Part shown: positions 46,357 through 55,936 of the stretch, piece by piece
How positions within the stretch are numbered: position 1 is the first letter of the stretch
How the letters are laid out: every line of letters begins with the position of its first letter
Origin: Roseivirga sp. UBA6061
GTDB lineage: Bacteria; Bacteroidota; Bacteroidia; Cytophagales; Cyclobacteriaceae
Reading direction: 5' to 3'
Assembly (NCBI GenBank): GCA_002427745.1
Contig: DIYF01000157.1
Coordinates: forward strand, 1 to 58,097
Length of the DNA: 58,097 nt
Notes under the pieces: generated by a model
The model's database searches: none
What the model saw: the letters and a program-made list of their open reading frames with translations, nothing else
What the model was told of the DNA's origin: nothing
Position numbers and translations under genes: made by a program

Positions 46357-47463
46357 TCAGGTCAGTAAATACTCTTTGCCTGGCAGCGGCTTTACCAATC
46401 CAGCGAACTCAAGCTGAAGCAAGACACCAGCCAATTGGTTCAGCGGTATTTCAGACTGCCAGCTAAGCTGATCTATATGCAATTGCTGGCCATTTTTCAT
46501 CAGGGTGTTCACCACCTTCTTTTCGGCCCCTTCAAGTGCCTGATAGCGTTGGTTGTTATTCCGTTCCTTTGTCTCAGCCTCATTATCCCAGCTCAATTCC
46601 TGGATCACATCATTGAAGCTGGTGTAGATATTGGCCCGCATGGTTTTGATCAGCCAGTTACAGCCTTCAGAATAGGTTTTTCCAAGATCTCCGGGAACCG
46701 CAAATAGGGGCCGGTCATAGCTGTGAGCAATATTGGCGCTTATCAGGGCGCCTCCTTTAATAGCTGCTTCCACTACAATCAGGGCATCTGACATGGCCGC
46801 AATAATTCTGTTTCGGGCCGGAAACAGTCTTGGATCTGGTCCTGTACCTACAGGATATTCACTGATCAGGCCACCCTGCTCCAGCATGTGTCCTGCTATC
46901 TTTTTATGTGCTTTGGGATAAACATCTTCCAGACCCCTCGCCAGTACGCCAATGGTAGGCAGGCCCTGGTCCAGTGCGGCCTGGTGGCTTCTTACATCTA
47001 TACCATATGCCAGACCTGAAACAATGGTCGTCTGCTGGTGTCTGGCTTCCTGCACAATGCGCTCTGTACTATGCATGCCGTAGTTAGTGGCTTTTCTCGA
47101 GCCTACGATCCCCAGAGTCTTCAGCGGGTTCAGTTCTATATTTCCTTTGGAATATAGCACCACAGGAGAATCAGGAACGGTCAGCAGGCGTTTGGGGTAG
47201 GAGGCCTCTTTGTAGTAGTGTATCTTGATATCTGCCTTGAAAGACTCGTTAATCACTCTCTCCGCTTCAGAGAGCAGATCTTTTTGATGTGGAATCAACG
47301 CGGCCAGCTTTTCACCAACCCCCGGTATTCTGGTGAGTTTTGACCTGGGTGTACTCAGTACTTTTTCCGGACTTTCGAAATAGTTGATAAGTTGTTTGGA
47401 GAGAACCGGGCCAATTTTAGGAATAAGAGATAAGGCTACCTGGTAGAGCTTATCTTCTGTCAC
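46357..47463 (-). CDS. dprA: DNA processing protein DprA
   Basis: A 368-residue protein. An N-terminal helix-hairpin-helix region (TRIPGVGEKLAAL) precedes the Rossmann DprA core: LKTLGIVGSRKATNYGM, VSGLAYGIDVRSHQAAL, GVLARGLEDVYP, GGLISEYPVGT, FPARNRIIAAMSDALIVVEA and GGALISANIA. The C-terminal winged-helix region ends with FAGLVKPLPGKEY. DprA loads RecA on incoming single-stranded DNA during transformation. It starts within the stop of the MerR-like gene (4-bp overlap), so the two are translationally coupled. Confidence 0.95.
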   Translation of the reverse strand: MTEDKLYQVALSLIPKIGPVLSKQLINYFESPEKVLSTPRSKLTRIPGVGEKLAALIPHQKDLLSEAERVINESFKADIKIHYYKEASYPKRLLTVPDSPVVLYSKGNIELNPLKTLGIVGSRKATNYGMHSTERIVQEARHQQTTIVSGLAYGIDVRSHQAALDQGLPTIGVLARGLEDVYPKAHKKIAGHMLEQGGLISEYPVGTGPDPRLFPARNRIIAAMSDALIVVEAAIKGGALISANIAHSYDRPLFAVPGDLGKTYSEGCNWLIKTMRANIYTSFNDVIQELSWDNEAETKERNNNQRYQALEGAEKKVVNTLMKNGQQLHIDQLSWQSEIPLNQLAGVLLQLEFAGLVKPLPGKEYLLT

Positions 47464-47798
47464 GGCAACTGGTTTTTCATATCTTCCAGAAAGCCCCTGA
47501 TCTTCTTTAGTGAGGCAATCATTTCTGCCTTATCACTAATGCTGTGCTTGTTCTGCTTGATGTGGTCCTGGGCCCCCTGCAGGGTATAGCCTTTTTCCTT
47601 TACCAGGTGATAGACCATTTTAATCTTTTTCAGGTCATCCTGGGTAAATTTACGATTGCCTTTGCTGTTCTTCTTGGGTTTGATAAAGTCGAACTGAGAC
47701 TCCCAGAAACGGATAAGGGAGGTAGCAACACCCAGCTCTTTTGCCACTTCACCAATGGTGAAATATTTTTTCTCTATAGGCTTCGCTTTGTAAGGCAT
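47460..47798 (-). CDS. MerR-family transcriptional regulator
   Basis: A 112-residue protein with a single MerR-type helix-turn-helix: KKYFTIGEVAKELGVATSLIRFWESQF and a wing with NRKFTQDDLKKIKMVYHLVKEKGYTLQGAQ. It lacks a large effector domain, only a short coiled-coil tail for dimerisation (EMIASLKKIRGFLEDMK). Coupled to dprA by overlap. MerR-type genes of this size are common next to an M23 peptidase in Bacteroidota. Confidence 0.9.
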   Translation of the reverse strand: MPYKAKPIEKKYFTIGEVAKELGVATSLIRFWESQFDFIKPKKNSKGNRKFTQDDLKKIKMVYHLVKEKGYTLQGAQDHIKQNKHSISDKAEMIASLKKIRGFLEDMKNQLP

Positions 47799-47845
47799 AT
47801 CAGAAAGTTACATAAAAACTCTAAAAGAAAAACTTGAAGGTAGGC

Positions 47846-48886
47846 TTACTGTTTTGAAAATTTTCCGTCAGCAGAAATCTGCAGGTCTGAACCGGGGAAA
47901 TCTTCGCTGGAGAGGTTACGAATCAGGCGGATCGCTTTGCCGGCCGGGTCAAAAGCCGCAATGCCCCGACCTACCTGCTTTGTGGGGATGATAGAACCCT
48001 CTACAAGGTTGCCGGTCTCGAGGTCCAGGGCTATATCCATAATGGCGCTATTACCTCGTACATCCCTGATATTCACATTGCCGTGGGTAAGGAAATTCCC
48101 CAGTGAGTAAATGATAAGCTTTTCCTTGTAAAGGTCTATACCGCGAAGTACGTGAGGGCCATGGCCAATAACCAGGTCTGCTCCGGCATCGATCACAGTG
48201 CGGGAAAATTGTACAAGGTTACCTCTGTTTTCACCGTAGTAGGTCTCTGTTTCATCTTTTACATGCTGAGCGTCTAGCCCCTCTGCTCCACCATGAAAAG
48301 ACACAATGACCAGATCACATTTTGCATTTAAATCGGAGATCACCCGTTTTGCAGTGGCCAGGTCTGATACCCGGTAAGAAATACTGGATGTACCAAAAGC
48401 GGCAACACCCACTTTCTTCCCCTTTACATTCAGAATTACCGGAGCTTTCTTGGCGGCATAGGCAATGTCTTTGGCATCCAACACTTTTTTAGTGTGAGCA
48501 ACTCCGGCCGAACCATAATCTGAGTTATGGTTGTTATCCATGCTCATCACGCTGAAGTGCATATCTTTCAGTGCCTGGGCATATTTATCAGGCATACCGA
48601 ATTCATAGCATCTACCGGCTTTTCTGGAGGCCTCACTGCATTTGCGGGGTTCGACACCATCGGTGATAAATACCCCTTCCAGGTTGCCAAAAGTAATGTC
48701 GGCTCCGTCCAGATAAGTCGCAATGGAGTCAGCAAAGACCTCTCCGTTGCCTTTGGGCATAATAGGGCGGGGGGTAACCGAACCCAGCATAATATCACCT
48801 ACGGCCTTAATCCGTAGAGTTTGTGCGTTTACCTGAAAGGCAAAGCAAACAGCAAAAGCGATGAAAACAGCCTTTGGTAATTTCAT
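47846..48886 (-). CDS. Exported CapA-family (metallophosphatase-like) protein
   Basis: A 346-residue protein with a signal peptide (ending QVNAQ). The CapA/PGA_cap domain shows AVGDIMLGS, ITFGNLEGVF, SMDNNHNSDYG, IVSFHGGAEG and LVIGHGPHVLRGIDLY, which give the two-metal calcineurin-like site. Named for poly-gamma-glutamate synthesis, but most relatives have no known substrate. It lies between the MerR/dprA pair and the M23 peptidase. Confidence 0.88.
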   Translation of the reverse strand: MKLPKAVFIAFAVCFAFQVNAQTLRIKAVGDIMLGSVTPRPIMPKGNGEVFADSIATYLDGADITFGNLEGVFITDGVEPRKCSEASRKAGRCYEFGMPDKYAQALKDMHFSVMSMDNNHNSDYGSAGVAHTKKVLDAKDIAYAAKKAPVILNVKGKKVGVAAFGTSSISYRVSDLATAKRVISDLNAKCDLVIVSFHGGAEGLDAQHVKDETETYYGENRGNLVQFSRTVIDAGADLVIGHGPHVLRGIDLYKEKLIIYSLGNFLTHGNVNIRDVRGNSAIMDIALDLETGNLVEGSIIPTKQVGRGIAAFDPAGKAIRLIRNLSSEDFPGSDLQISADGKFSKQ

Positions 48887-48903
48887 AGAAGTAATAAAAT
48901 GAC

Positions 48904-49896
48904 TTAACGATTCGAATAAGAACCCAATGATTGGTTCTCTATAGAAGATAAACGCAGAATCTCTTCGTATTCTTCTGGATTCAGGTCTTTATAAAAATAA
49001 TTAACCGGATTTACGGCTTTCCCGTTGATATGCACCTCATAGTGAAGGTGTGGAGCGGTAGACTTTCCGGTGTTGCCCACAAAGCCAATCAGGTCGCCAC
49101 GCTTTACTTTCTGTCCGGGTCGTACGTTGAACTGACTCATGTGACCGTAAAGCGTCTCGTAGCCAAAGCCATGATCGATCATAACATGCTTGCCAAAGCC
49201 TGTAAAGCTTGATCGGGTGTATTTCACTTCACCATCTCCCGTGGCGTAGATGGGCGTGCCTTTTGGCGCAGAAAAGTCTGTACCGTAGTGCATTTTCTTC
49301 ACTTTCAATACCGGGTCTGTTCTGCGACCGAAACCGGAAGACAGCCTCCTGAGCTCTTTGTTAGACACTGGCTGAATGGCCGGCATAGATTGGTAGAGCA
49401 TTTCCTTATTCAGGGCGAGCATCATCAATTCATCGTAAGACTTGGTCTGGATATAGGCTTTCTTTTTTACCCTGTCGATTTTCTCCATAGTGCTGACAAC
49501 CAGCTCTTTATTGGATAAGTCGCTTTCCAGAATTTCACGGTATTTGAGTATACCTCCTGAACCTGCTTCCCGCACCGAGTTGGGAATGGGTTCTGCTTCA
49601 AAGACCACCCTATAGACGTTGTCGTCCTTTTCCTGCAACACGTCCAGCATCTTCTCCATATTGTCGAGCTGCTCCTGGGTGTATTGAAACTGGTCAGTCA
49701 GATTCTCAATCTCTCTGGCCTGTTCTATGGTTTTGGGCGTATCAAAGTATTGACTGAGTACAAAAACGATGGCTACCGCAAAAACGAGAACGAGCGACAA
49801 AAAGCCCAGTGCATTGATAACCACATCACGTTTTTTGACCTGAATTCGCTCGTATTTACAGGTCTCTGTATCGTAGTAATATTTTATTCTGGCCAT
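48904..49896 (-). CDS. Membrane-anchored M23 (lysostaphin-type) peptidase
   Basis: A 330-residue protein with one N-terminal membrane helix (about 29-50), a coiled coil (about 56-100) and the M23 domain at the end. Zinc ligands are in HYGTDFSAPKG (H-x3-D) and APHLHYEVHING (H-x-H), with LYGHMS between. It hydrolyses peptidoglycan cross-links or acts as a regulator with a partner. Its divergent neighbour alaS starts 115 bp away; this arrangement is conserved in the phylum as far as I recall. Confidence 0.92.
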   Translation of the reverse strand: MARIKYYYDTETCKYERIQVKKRDVVINALGFLSLVLVFAVAIVFVLSQYFDTPKTIEQAREIENLTDQFQYTQEQLDNMEKMLDVLQEKDDNVYRVVFEAEPIPNSVREAGSGGILKYREILESDLSNKELVVSTMEKIDRVKKKAYIQTKSYDELMMLALNKEMLYQSMPAIQPVSNKELRRLSSGFGRRTDPVLKVKKMHYGTDFSAPKGTPIYATGDGEVKYTRSSFTGFGKHVMIDHGFGYETLYGHMSQFNVRPGQKVKRGDLIGFVGNTGKSTAPHLHYEVHINGKAVNPVNYFYKDLNPEEYEEILRLSSIENQSLGSYSNR

Positions 49897-49920
49897 TAAG
49901 AATCCTTTATGAAATTCCCC

Positions 49921-49928
49921 TAATTTTG
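49921..49928 (+). promoter_or_regulatory. Candidate -7 box (TAATTTTG) for alaS
   Basis: An exact TAnnTTTG match 83 bp before the alaS start, in the divergent gap with the M23 gene. No clear -33 element seen. Confidence 0.3.
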
Positions 49929-49960
49929 TGCCTTTATTGTAGAAAGCACGGACTTTCGAA

Positions 49961-49968
49961 CAAAAGTA
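49961..49968 (-). promoter_or_regulatory. Candidate -7 box (TACTTTTG on the minus strand) for the M23 peptidase gene
   Basis: On the minus strand this site reads TACTTTTG, an exact TAnnTTTG match 64 bp before the peptidase start. The divergent boxes for alaS and this gene are 33 bp apart. Confidence 0.3.
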
Positions 49969-50011
49969 CTAAAAATTAACAATACGCTTTGGCGTAGCTA
50001 AAAAGTCAAGC

Positions 50012-52645
50012 ATGCAATCGAAAGAGATCAGGTCACGCTTTATCAAATTCTTTGAGTCAAAATCTCATCATTTTGTGCCGTCAGCCCCGATGGTGATCAA
50101 AAATGATCCTACCCTTATGTTCACCAATGCTGGTATGAACCAGTTCAAAGATTTTTTCCTGGGAAATGCCCAGCCTGATTACAACCGAGCGGCCAACAGT
50201 CAGAAATGCCTTCGCGTTTCCGGCAAACACAATGACCTGGAAGAAGTGGGTATTGATACCTATCACCACACGATGTTTGAGATGCTGGGCAACTGGTCGT
50301 TTGGAGACTACTTCAAAAAAGACGCAATATCCTGGGCCTGGGAGCTTTTGACGGAGGTTTACGGCTTGCCAAAAGACCGATTGTATGTGACTGTTTTTGA
50401 AGGAGACAAGTCTGAAGACCTGGCCTTCGATCAGGAAGCTTATGATTACTGGAAGGCTTATATCCATGAAGACCGTATTCTCGGTGGAAATAAGAAAGAT
50501 AACTTCTGGGAGATGGGAGAGACAGGTCCCTGTGGCCCCTGTTCTGAGATTCACATCGACCTGAGATCTGATGAAGAAATTGCCCAGTTATCAGGCAAAG
50601 ACCTGGTAAATCAGGATCACCCCGAAGTGATAGAAGTGTGGAACCTGGTATTCATGCAGTATGACCGTAAAGCTGATAAAAGCCTGATCAACCTGCCGGC
50701 TCAGCATATTGATACCGGTATGGGTTTTGAACGACTGGCCATGGCCATGCAGGGCAAGAAATCAAACTACGATACGGACATCTTTATGCCGCTGATTGAG
50801 TTTGTTGCCAGGAAAGCGGGAGTGAAATACAAGGATGCTGAGCAAACAGATATTGCTCTGCGCGTGATTGTTGATCATATCAGGGCCATCGCTTTTGCTG
50901 TAGCGGACGGTCAGTTGCCATCTAATAACAAGGCGGGGTATGTGATTCGCAGAATTCTCAGAAGAGCGGTGCGCTATGGCTATACCTTCCTGAATTTCAG
51001 AGAGCCATTTATGCATGAGCTGCTGCCTATTCTTTCAGAGCAATTTGAAGGAGTGTTTGATGAACTCGTCAGTCAGCAGGAGTTTATTGCCAGGGTGGTA
51101 AGGGAAGAGGAAGCTTCTTTCCTCAGGACCCTGGAGAGCGGCCTCAAGCGACTTGACCAGGTGAAAGAGTCTATGGCCTCTGCCAATGAAAAAGTCATTG
51201 ACGGAAAGATTGTATTTGAGCTTTACGATACGTTCGGTTTTCCTTTAGATCTCACTGCCCTGATTGCAAGTGAGAATGGTTTGAGACTGGATGAAGCCGG
51301 CTTTGAAAAAGCCATGGCTGAGCAAAAGCAACGCTCTAAGGCAGACGCGGCTCAGGAAAAAGGAGACTGGATAGCGGTAAACAATGAAGATACAGTTGAC
51401 TTTGTAGGCTATGACAGCACTGAGTCAGAGGCACATATCATCAAGTATCGTGAGATAAAAGAAAAGAAGGGCAAGGTATTCCAGATCGTGCTGGACAAAA
51501 CACCTTTCTACGGAGAGAGCGGAGGCCAGGTAGGAGATACCGGCACCCTGACCAGTGAAACGGAGACTATCAAAGTACTGGATACCCAGAAGGAGAATGA
51601 TCTGATTGTACTGTTTACCGATAAGATTCCTGCCAACCCTGAAGCAGGCTTTCAGGCTTCTGTAAATGTGCCGAGAAGAGATTTGATCCGCAACAACCAC
51701 TCCGCTACGCATTTACTGCATCAGGCGCTGAGAGATGTGCTGGGTACTCACGTACAGCAGAAAGGTTCTTTGGTATCTGACAATGTATTGCGTTTTGACT
51801 TCTCACATTTTGCTAAAGTTGAAGCGGATCAACTGGCTGAGATTGAGCGCATAGTAAACGATCATATTCGTAAGAATATCCCGCTGGATGAGAAGCGGAA
51901 TGTACCGATTGAAGAGGCTAAGGCGATGGGAGCCACAGCCCTTTTTGGCGAGAAATACGGAGAGTTTGTGCGTGTGATCACATTTGATCCGGATTACTCA
52001 GTTGAACTTTGTGGTGGTACGCATGTAAGGGCTACCGGAGATATCGGCATGTTTAAAATTACATCAGAAGGTGCTGTGGCAGCGGGTGTGCGGAGAATTG
52101 AAGCGCTCACCGGGCCCAAAGCTTTTGCCTATGTACAGGAGCAGGAGCAGCTGATGAAAGAGGTAAAGGATTTACTTAAAAACCCAAAAGATCTGACTAA
52201 AGCTGTCAGCACCCTGCTGGAGGAGCAGAAAAAGCTGTCTAAGGAGATTGAAGCGCTGCACGCCAAACAATCAGGACAGATCAAAGAGGGCCTGTTGCAA
52301 CAGGTAAAGACTCAGAACGGAGTATCGGGCGTTATCGCAAAAATCGCGGTACCCAATGCCGATGCATTGAAGAAGCTTTCATTCGAGCTGAAAAACGAAG
52401 TGAAGGACCTGTTTGCTGTGCTGGCAGCCGATGTAGCAGGAAAACCTCAGATTGCGGTGGTGATTTCAGAAAATCTGGTTTCTGACAAAAGCCTGAATGC
52501 CGGGCAGCTGGTACGGGAGCTGGCCAGAGAGATCAAAGGTGGAGGAGGAGGTCAGCCCTTCTTTGCTACTGCAGGAGGAAAAGATCTGGGTGGACTGGAT
52601 GCTGTGATAACAAAGGCCAACGAAATTCTGTCAGGCATTGAGTGA
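50012..52645 (+). CDS. alaS: Alanyl-tRNA synthetase
   Basis: An 877-residue protein of full length. The catalytic domain starts with RSRFIKFFESKSHHFVPS and has TNAGMNQFKD, HTMFEMLGNWSFGDYFK and GTGPCGPCSEIH-type motifs. The editing domain contains the zinc motif NNHSATHLLHQAL and the CGGTHV-R-ATGDIG block. The C-terminal part (about 700-877) is the C-Ala region with GGGGGQPFFA. It charges tRNA-Ala and clears mischarged serine or glycine. Its stop lies within the proposed TTG start region of gatB (8-bp overlap). Confidence 0.97.
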   Translation: MQSKEIRSRFIKFFESKSHHFVPSAPMVIKNDPTLMFTNAGMNQFKDFFLGNAQPDYNRAANSQKCLRVSGKHNDLEEVGIDTYHHTMFEMLGNWSFGDYFKKDAISWAWELLTEVYGLPKDRLYVTVFEGDKSEDLAFDQEAYDYWKAYIHEDRILGGNKKDNFWEMGETGPCGPCSEIHIDLRSDEEIAQLSGKDLVNQDHPEVIEVWNLVFMQYDRKADKSLINLPAQHIDTGMGFERLAMAMQGKKSNYDTDIFMPLIEFVARKAGVKYKDAEQTDIALRVIVDHIRAIAFAVADGQLPSNNKAGYVIRRILRRAVRYGYTFLNFREPFMHELLPILSEQFEGVFDELVSQQEFIARVVREEEASFLRTLESGLKRLDQVKESMASANEKVIDGKIVFELYDTFGFPLDLTALIASENGLRLDEAGFEKAMAEQKQRSKADAAQEKGDWIAVNNEDTVDFVGYDSTESEAHIIKYREIKEKKGKVFQIVLDKTPFYGESGGQVGDTGTLTSETETIKVLDTQKENDLIVLFTDKIPANPEAGFQASVNVPRRDLIRNNHSATHLLHQALRDVLGTHVQQKGSLVSDNVLRFDFSHFAKVEADQLAEIERIVNDHIRKNIPLDEKRNVPIEEAKAMGATALFGEKYGEFVRVITFDPDYSVELCGGTHVRATGDIGMFKITSEGAVAAGVRRIEALTGPKAFAYVQEQEQLMKEVKDLLKNPKDLTKAVSTLLEEQKKLSKEIEALHAKQSGQIKEGLLQQVKTQNGVSGVIAKIAVPNADALKKLSFELKNEVKDLFAVLAADVAGKPQIAVVISENLVSDKSLNAGQLVRELAREIKGGGGGQPFFATAGGKDLGGLDAVITKANEILSGIE

Positions 52646-54104
52646 GATCAAAGACCTTCTGAAAGCGGCTGGTTATCAGGCTACCATAGGCCTTGAGGTA
52701 CATGTTCAGTTAAATACTGAAAGCAAGCTCTTTGCGCCCGATTCAAATGCTATAACGGAAGAGCCTAATACCCATATCAGTCCTATTACCATGGGGCATC
52801 CGGGTACTTTGCCTATGCTTAATGAAGGCGTGCTCAAAAAGGCCATCATGATGGGCCTGGCCTGTGATTGCGAGATCACCCAGAAGAATCATTTTGCGCG
52901 AAAGAATTATTTCTACCCTGATTTACCTAAAGGTTACCAGATCACCCAGGATAAAACGCCTATATGCATGGGGGGCAGAATAGCTTTGGTGGGGGAAGGC
53001 CTGTCTAAAGCTTATGCTCCTTTGCACCATATCCACCTGGAAGAAGATGCCGGTAAGTCCATTCATGATGATGGGCCGGATACCCTGATAGACCTGAACA
53101 GAGCGGGTACACCCCTGATAGAAATTGTGACAGAACCGGCCATGGAAGAGGCAGGGGAGGCAGCTGCCATGCTGCAGGAAATCAGAAGGGTGGTGCGCTA
53201 TCTGGATATATCGGGCGGTAATATGGAAAACGGTGAGTTGCGCTGTGATGCCAATATTTCCATCAAGCCGGTGGATGCCGAAGAGCTGGGAAATAAAGTG
53301 GAGATCAAGAATATGAACTCCATCAATAATGTGCGTAAGGCCATCGATTTTGAGATCAGACGCCAGCTTGACTGTGTGAAGAATCAAAAAGAAATTCTCG
53401 TAGAAACCAGGACCTTCGATGCCGGAAACGGACAAACTTATGGTATGAGGTTCAAGGAGACGATGAATGATTATCGTTACTTCCCTGATCCCGACCTGGC
53501 TCCGGTAGAGATCAGTGATGCTTATCTGGCTGAAATTAAATCTACTTTACCTGTGCTGCCGGTTCAGCAAAGAGCTAAGTTTTCTGAAGAGTATCAGTTA
53601 AGCGACTATGATGTGGCTCTTTTAACAGAAGAAAAGGAAACTGCCGGCTTTTTTGATGCGTTATGTCAATGTACCCAAAACTATAAGGCGGCTGCCAACT
53701 GGATGAATGGTCCGTTGAAAGGCTTGCTGAATGACAAGGGGATGAGTGTAACCGAAAGCGGTCTGACACCGGAAAGACTGGCGGCACTGATCAGACTGGT
53801 GGATGAAAATCAGCTGAGCTTTTCTATCGCCTCACAGCGGGTGTTGCCGGTTTTGGTAGATTCTGAAGAAGATGCCTTGAGTATTGCTACCAGACTTAAT
53901 TTACTGATGGTAGGCAACGAGGATGAGCTGTCGGAGTTGATTAAAGAGGTATTACTATCTTTACCAGACAAAGTAGCCGCCTTTAAGAAAGGGAAAAAAG
54001 GGCTGATGGGCCTTTTTATGGGCCAGGTAATGAAGAAGAGTAAAGGGAAGGCTGACCCAAAGAAATTACAGCAGTTATTGCAACAAGCTTTAAACGAAGA
54101 GTGA
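52638..54104 (+). CDS. gatB: Aspartyl/glutamyl-tRNA amidotransferase subunit B
   Basis: A 488-residue protein. It starts at a TTG inside the end of alaS; the next residues EIKDLLKAAGYQATIGLEVHVQL match the normal GatB start and no ATG is closer. The kinase-like core has HPGTLPMLN, FARKNYFYPDLPKGYQI, DLNRAGTPLIEIVTEP and SGGNMENGELRCDANIS, and the C-terminal YqeY-like tail ends with KADPKKLQQLLQQ. With GatA and GatC it amidates Glu-tRNA(Gln) or Asp-tRNA(Asn). GatA and GatC are not in this window. Confidence 0.95.
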   Translation: MSEIKDLLKAAGYQATIGLEVHVQLNTESKLFAPDSNAITEEPNTHISPITMGHPGTLPMLNEGVLKKAIMMGLACDCEITQKNHFARKNYFYPDLPKGYQITQDKTPICMGGRIALVGEGLSKAYAPLHHIHLEEDAGKSIHDDGPDTLIDLNRAGTPLIEIVTEPAMEEAGEAAAMLQEIRRVVRYLDISGGNMENGELRCDANISIKPVDAEELGNKVEIKNMNSINNVRKAIDFEIRRQLDCVKNQKEILVETRTFDAGNGQTYGMRFKETMNDYRYFPDPDLAPVEISDAYLAEIKSTLPVLPVQQRAKFSEEYQLSDYDVALLTEEKETAGFFDALCQCTQNYKAAANWMNGPLKGLLNDKGMSVTESGLTPERLAALIRLVDENQLSFSIASQRVLPVLVDSEEDALSIATRLNLLMVGNEDELSELIKEVLLSLPDKVAAFKKGKKGLMGLFMGQVMKKSKGKADPKKLQQLLQQALNEE

Positions 54105-55219
54105 TGATTAAGAAGGTTTTATCGTTGGCGTTTGTCATCATGTTGTCTGCCTGTGCAGCAACGAAAGAAGATGGAATCGTTAAGATTACGGGGAAAATCA
54201 AGAATCCTATTCCACAGGGAGAGGTAATGCTGGAACGCTTTGAAGTGGGCCAGGCAGTGCCGGTAACTACGGTGAACTCAGATCATGAAGGGAATTTTGA
54301 GATTGAGGTTGAGGTATCAGAGCCCGGTTTCTATCGCATCAATGTCTACGGTCAGCAGTTTGAGACCCTGGTTCTGAACAAGGACAACCTTAAGGTACAG
54401 GCAGATGGCCAGGGAGGAAGTGAAATCTCCGTTACCGGATCAAAAGATATGAAATACCTGGATGAGGTAAATGGTTATATGGAAGGCTATGCAAAGGTTG
54501 TAACAGACTTCAATCAGCGTTATATGAAAGCCAGACAGGCAGGTGATACTGAGCTGGTGAATGACCTGACTGATGAGGGAATGGCCCTTGAAACGGAAAA
54601 GGTAAGAAAACTGAAAAAGATGGCCTGGAGCTATGATGGGTCTTTGGTAGCGCTGCTTATTACTGATTTCTTTCAGAATAAATCTGATGAATTTTACTTT
54701 CTGGATAGTCTGGCAAACAAGCTGACTAAGGAAATACCCGGCTCGAGCCAGGTGGAAATGTTTACCAATAACCTTCAGTATTTCAGACCAGCCGTGGGTA
54801 TGGGAGATGTCGCCCCTGATATCACTTTACCATCTCCTGATGGGGAAGAAAAGAAGCTGTCTGACCTGAGAGGTAAGTATGTATTGCTCGATTTCTGGGC
54901 CGGCTGGTGCGGACCTTGTCGTAGAGAAAACCCCAATGTCGTAGCCATGTACAACAAGTACAACGATAAAGGATTTGAGGTATTCAGTGTTTCTCTGGAC
55001 CGGACCCGGTCGCGTTGGGTGGGAGCTATCAGCAAAGATGGTCTTACCTGGGATAACCATGTGTCAGACCTCAAATATTTCCAGTCTGCCGCGGCCATAG
55101 AATACAAGGTCAATGCGATTCCTTTTGCGCTTTTGCTTGACCCTGAGGGGCGCGTAATAGGCAAAAACCTGAGAGGAAGATCACTACAGGCGAAACTGGC
55201 CAGTATATTTGGGGAATAA
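54104..55219 (+). CDS. TlpA-like thioredoxin-fold lipoprotein with an N-terminal DUF4369-like domain
   Basis: A 371-residue lipoprotein; the ATG at 54104 overlaps the gatB stop (TGATG). The lipobox MLSACAA puts the lipid on Cys17. Residues 25-110 (VKITGKIKNPIPQGEVMLER and VSEPGFYRINVYGQQF) form a DUF4369-like beta domain. The C-terminal thioredoxin domain has the active site Cys269-Gly-Pro-Cys272 in FWAGWCGPCRRENP. It probably reduces cytochrome or other disulfides at the cell envelope. DUF4369/TlpA fusions are characteristic of Bacteroidota. Confidence 0.88.
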   Translation: MIKKVLSLAFVIMLSACAATKEDGIVKITGKIKNPIPQGEVMLERFEVGQAVPVTTVNSDHEGNFEIEVEVSEPGFYRINVYGQQFETLVLNKDNLKVQADGQGGSEISVTGSKDMKYLDEVNGYMEGYAKVVTDFNQRYMKARQAGDTELVNDLTDEGMALETEKVRKLKKMAWSYDGSLVALLITDFFQNKSDEFYFLDSLANKLTKEIPGSSQVEMFTNNLQYFRPAVGMGDVAPDITLPSPDGEEKKLSDLRGKYVLLDFWAGWCGPCRRENPNVVAMYNKYNDKGFEVFSVSLDRTRSRWVGAISKDGLTWDNHVSDLKYFQSAAAIEYKVNAIPFALLLDPEGRVIGKNLRGRSLQAKLASIFGE

Positions 55220-55225
55220 GACAAA

Positions 55226-55920
55226 TCATTGGGTAAAGCCTTTCTTCTTTGCACAGCCGGGACCTGAGAAGTCGTCCTTTTGAAGTATTCTGATGTTTGA
55301 AGGAGATTACTATTCTGAGATTGCCGCGGTTGCAGCCAGACTGGCGTATGTCAGCTCCCTCGCAATGACAGATCGAAAGGCTATTCCGAACAATGCCGCT
55401 TTTTCTTTAATAAGGTCATTGCGATAAGGTCTCAGCACAGCGGGGACCGAAGAAGCAATCTCTTTGAAGCATCCTGATGTTTGAAGGAGATCGCTATTCA
55501 GAGATTGCCGCGGTTGCAGCCAGACGGGGTCTGTCAGCTCCCTCGCAATGACAGATCGAAAGGCTATTCCAGGCAATGCCGCTTTTTCTTTAATAAGGTC
55601 ATTGCGATAAGGTCTCAGCGCAGCGGGGACCGAAGAGGCAATCTCTTGAAGCATTCTGATGTTTAAGGGAGATAACTATTCTGAGATTGCTGCGGTTGCA
55701 GCCAGACTGGGGGCTGTCAGCTCCCTCGCAATGACAGATCGAAAGGCTATTCCAGGCAATACCACTTTTTTTTAATAACGTCATTGCGATAAGGTCTGAG
55801 CACAGCGGGGACCGAAGAAGCAATCTCATTGAAGTATTCTGATGTTTCAGGGAGATCACCATTCTGAGATTGCCTTGGTTTCAGACAGATTCTCGCCTGT
55901 TATTACCCTTTTGTAATGAC
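55226..55920. repeat. Array of four palindromic elements with conserved linkers
   Basis: Four elements lie at 55226-55369 (5' end degenerate), 55415-55552, 55598-55735 and 55780-55920 (3' end divergent). Spacers of 45, 45 and 44 bp are themselves nearly identical (starting AGATCGAAAGGCTATTCC). Each intact element opens with GTCATTGCGA and closes with TCGCAATGAC, a perfect 10-bp inverted repeat, and contains an inner pair GCAATCTC and GAGATTGC. Each should fold into a long cruciform or RNA hairpin. The period is 182-184 bp. The array fills the convergent gap between the TlpA-like gene and the next gene, which otherwise holds nothing. Similar GTCATTGCGA-type palindromes occur in many bacterial genomes. 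Confidence 0.92.
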
Positions 55921-55936
55921 GAACAGGAGTTTTGTT

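Noticed and set aside
55310..55862. Open frames of 61-114 residues in the repeat array
   Set aside because: They repeat the same sequence with the repeat unit and have no start signals. They are shadows of the array.
55226..55920. Possible CRISPR array (regular repeats and spacers)
   Set aside because: Repeats are about 140 bp and palindromic, the 45-bp spacers are nearly identical, and no cas genes are near. It is a tandem repeat array.
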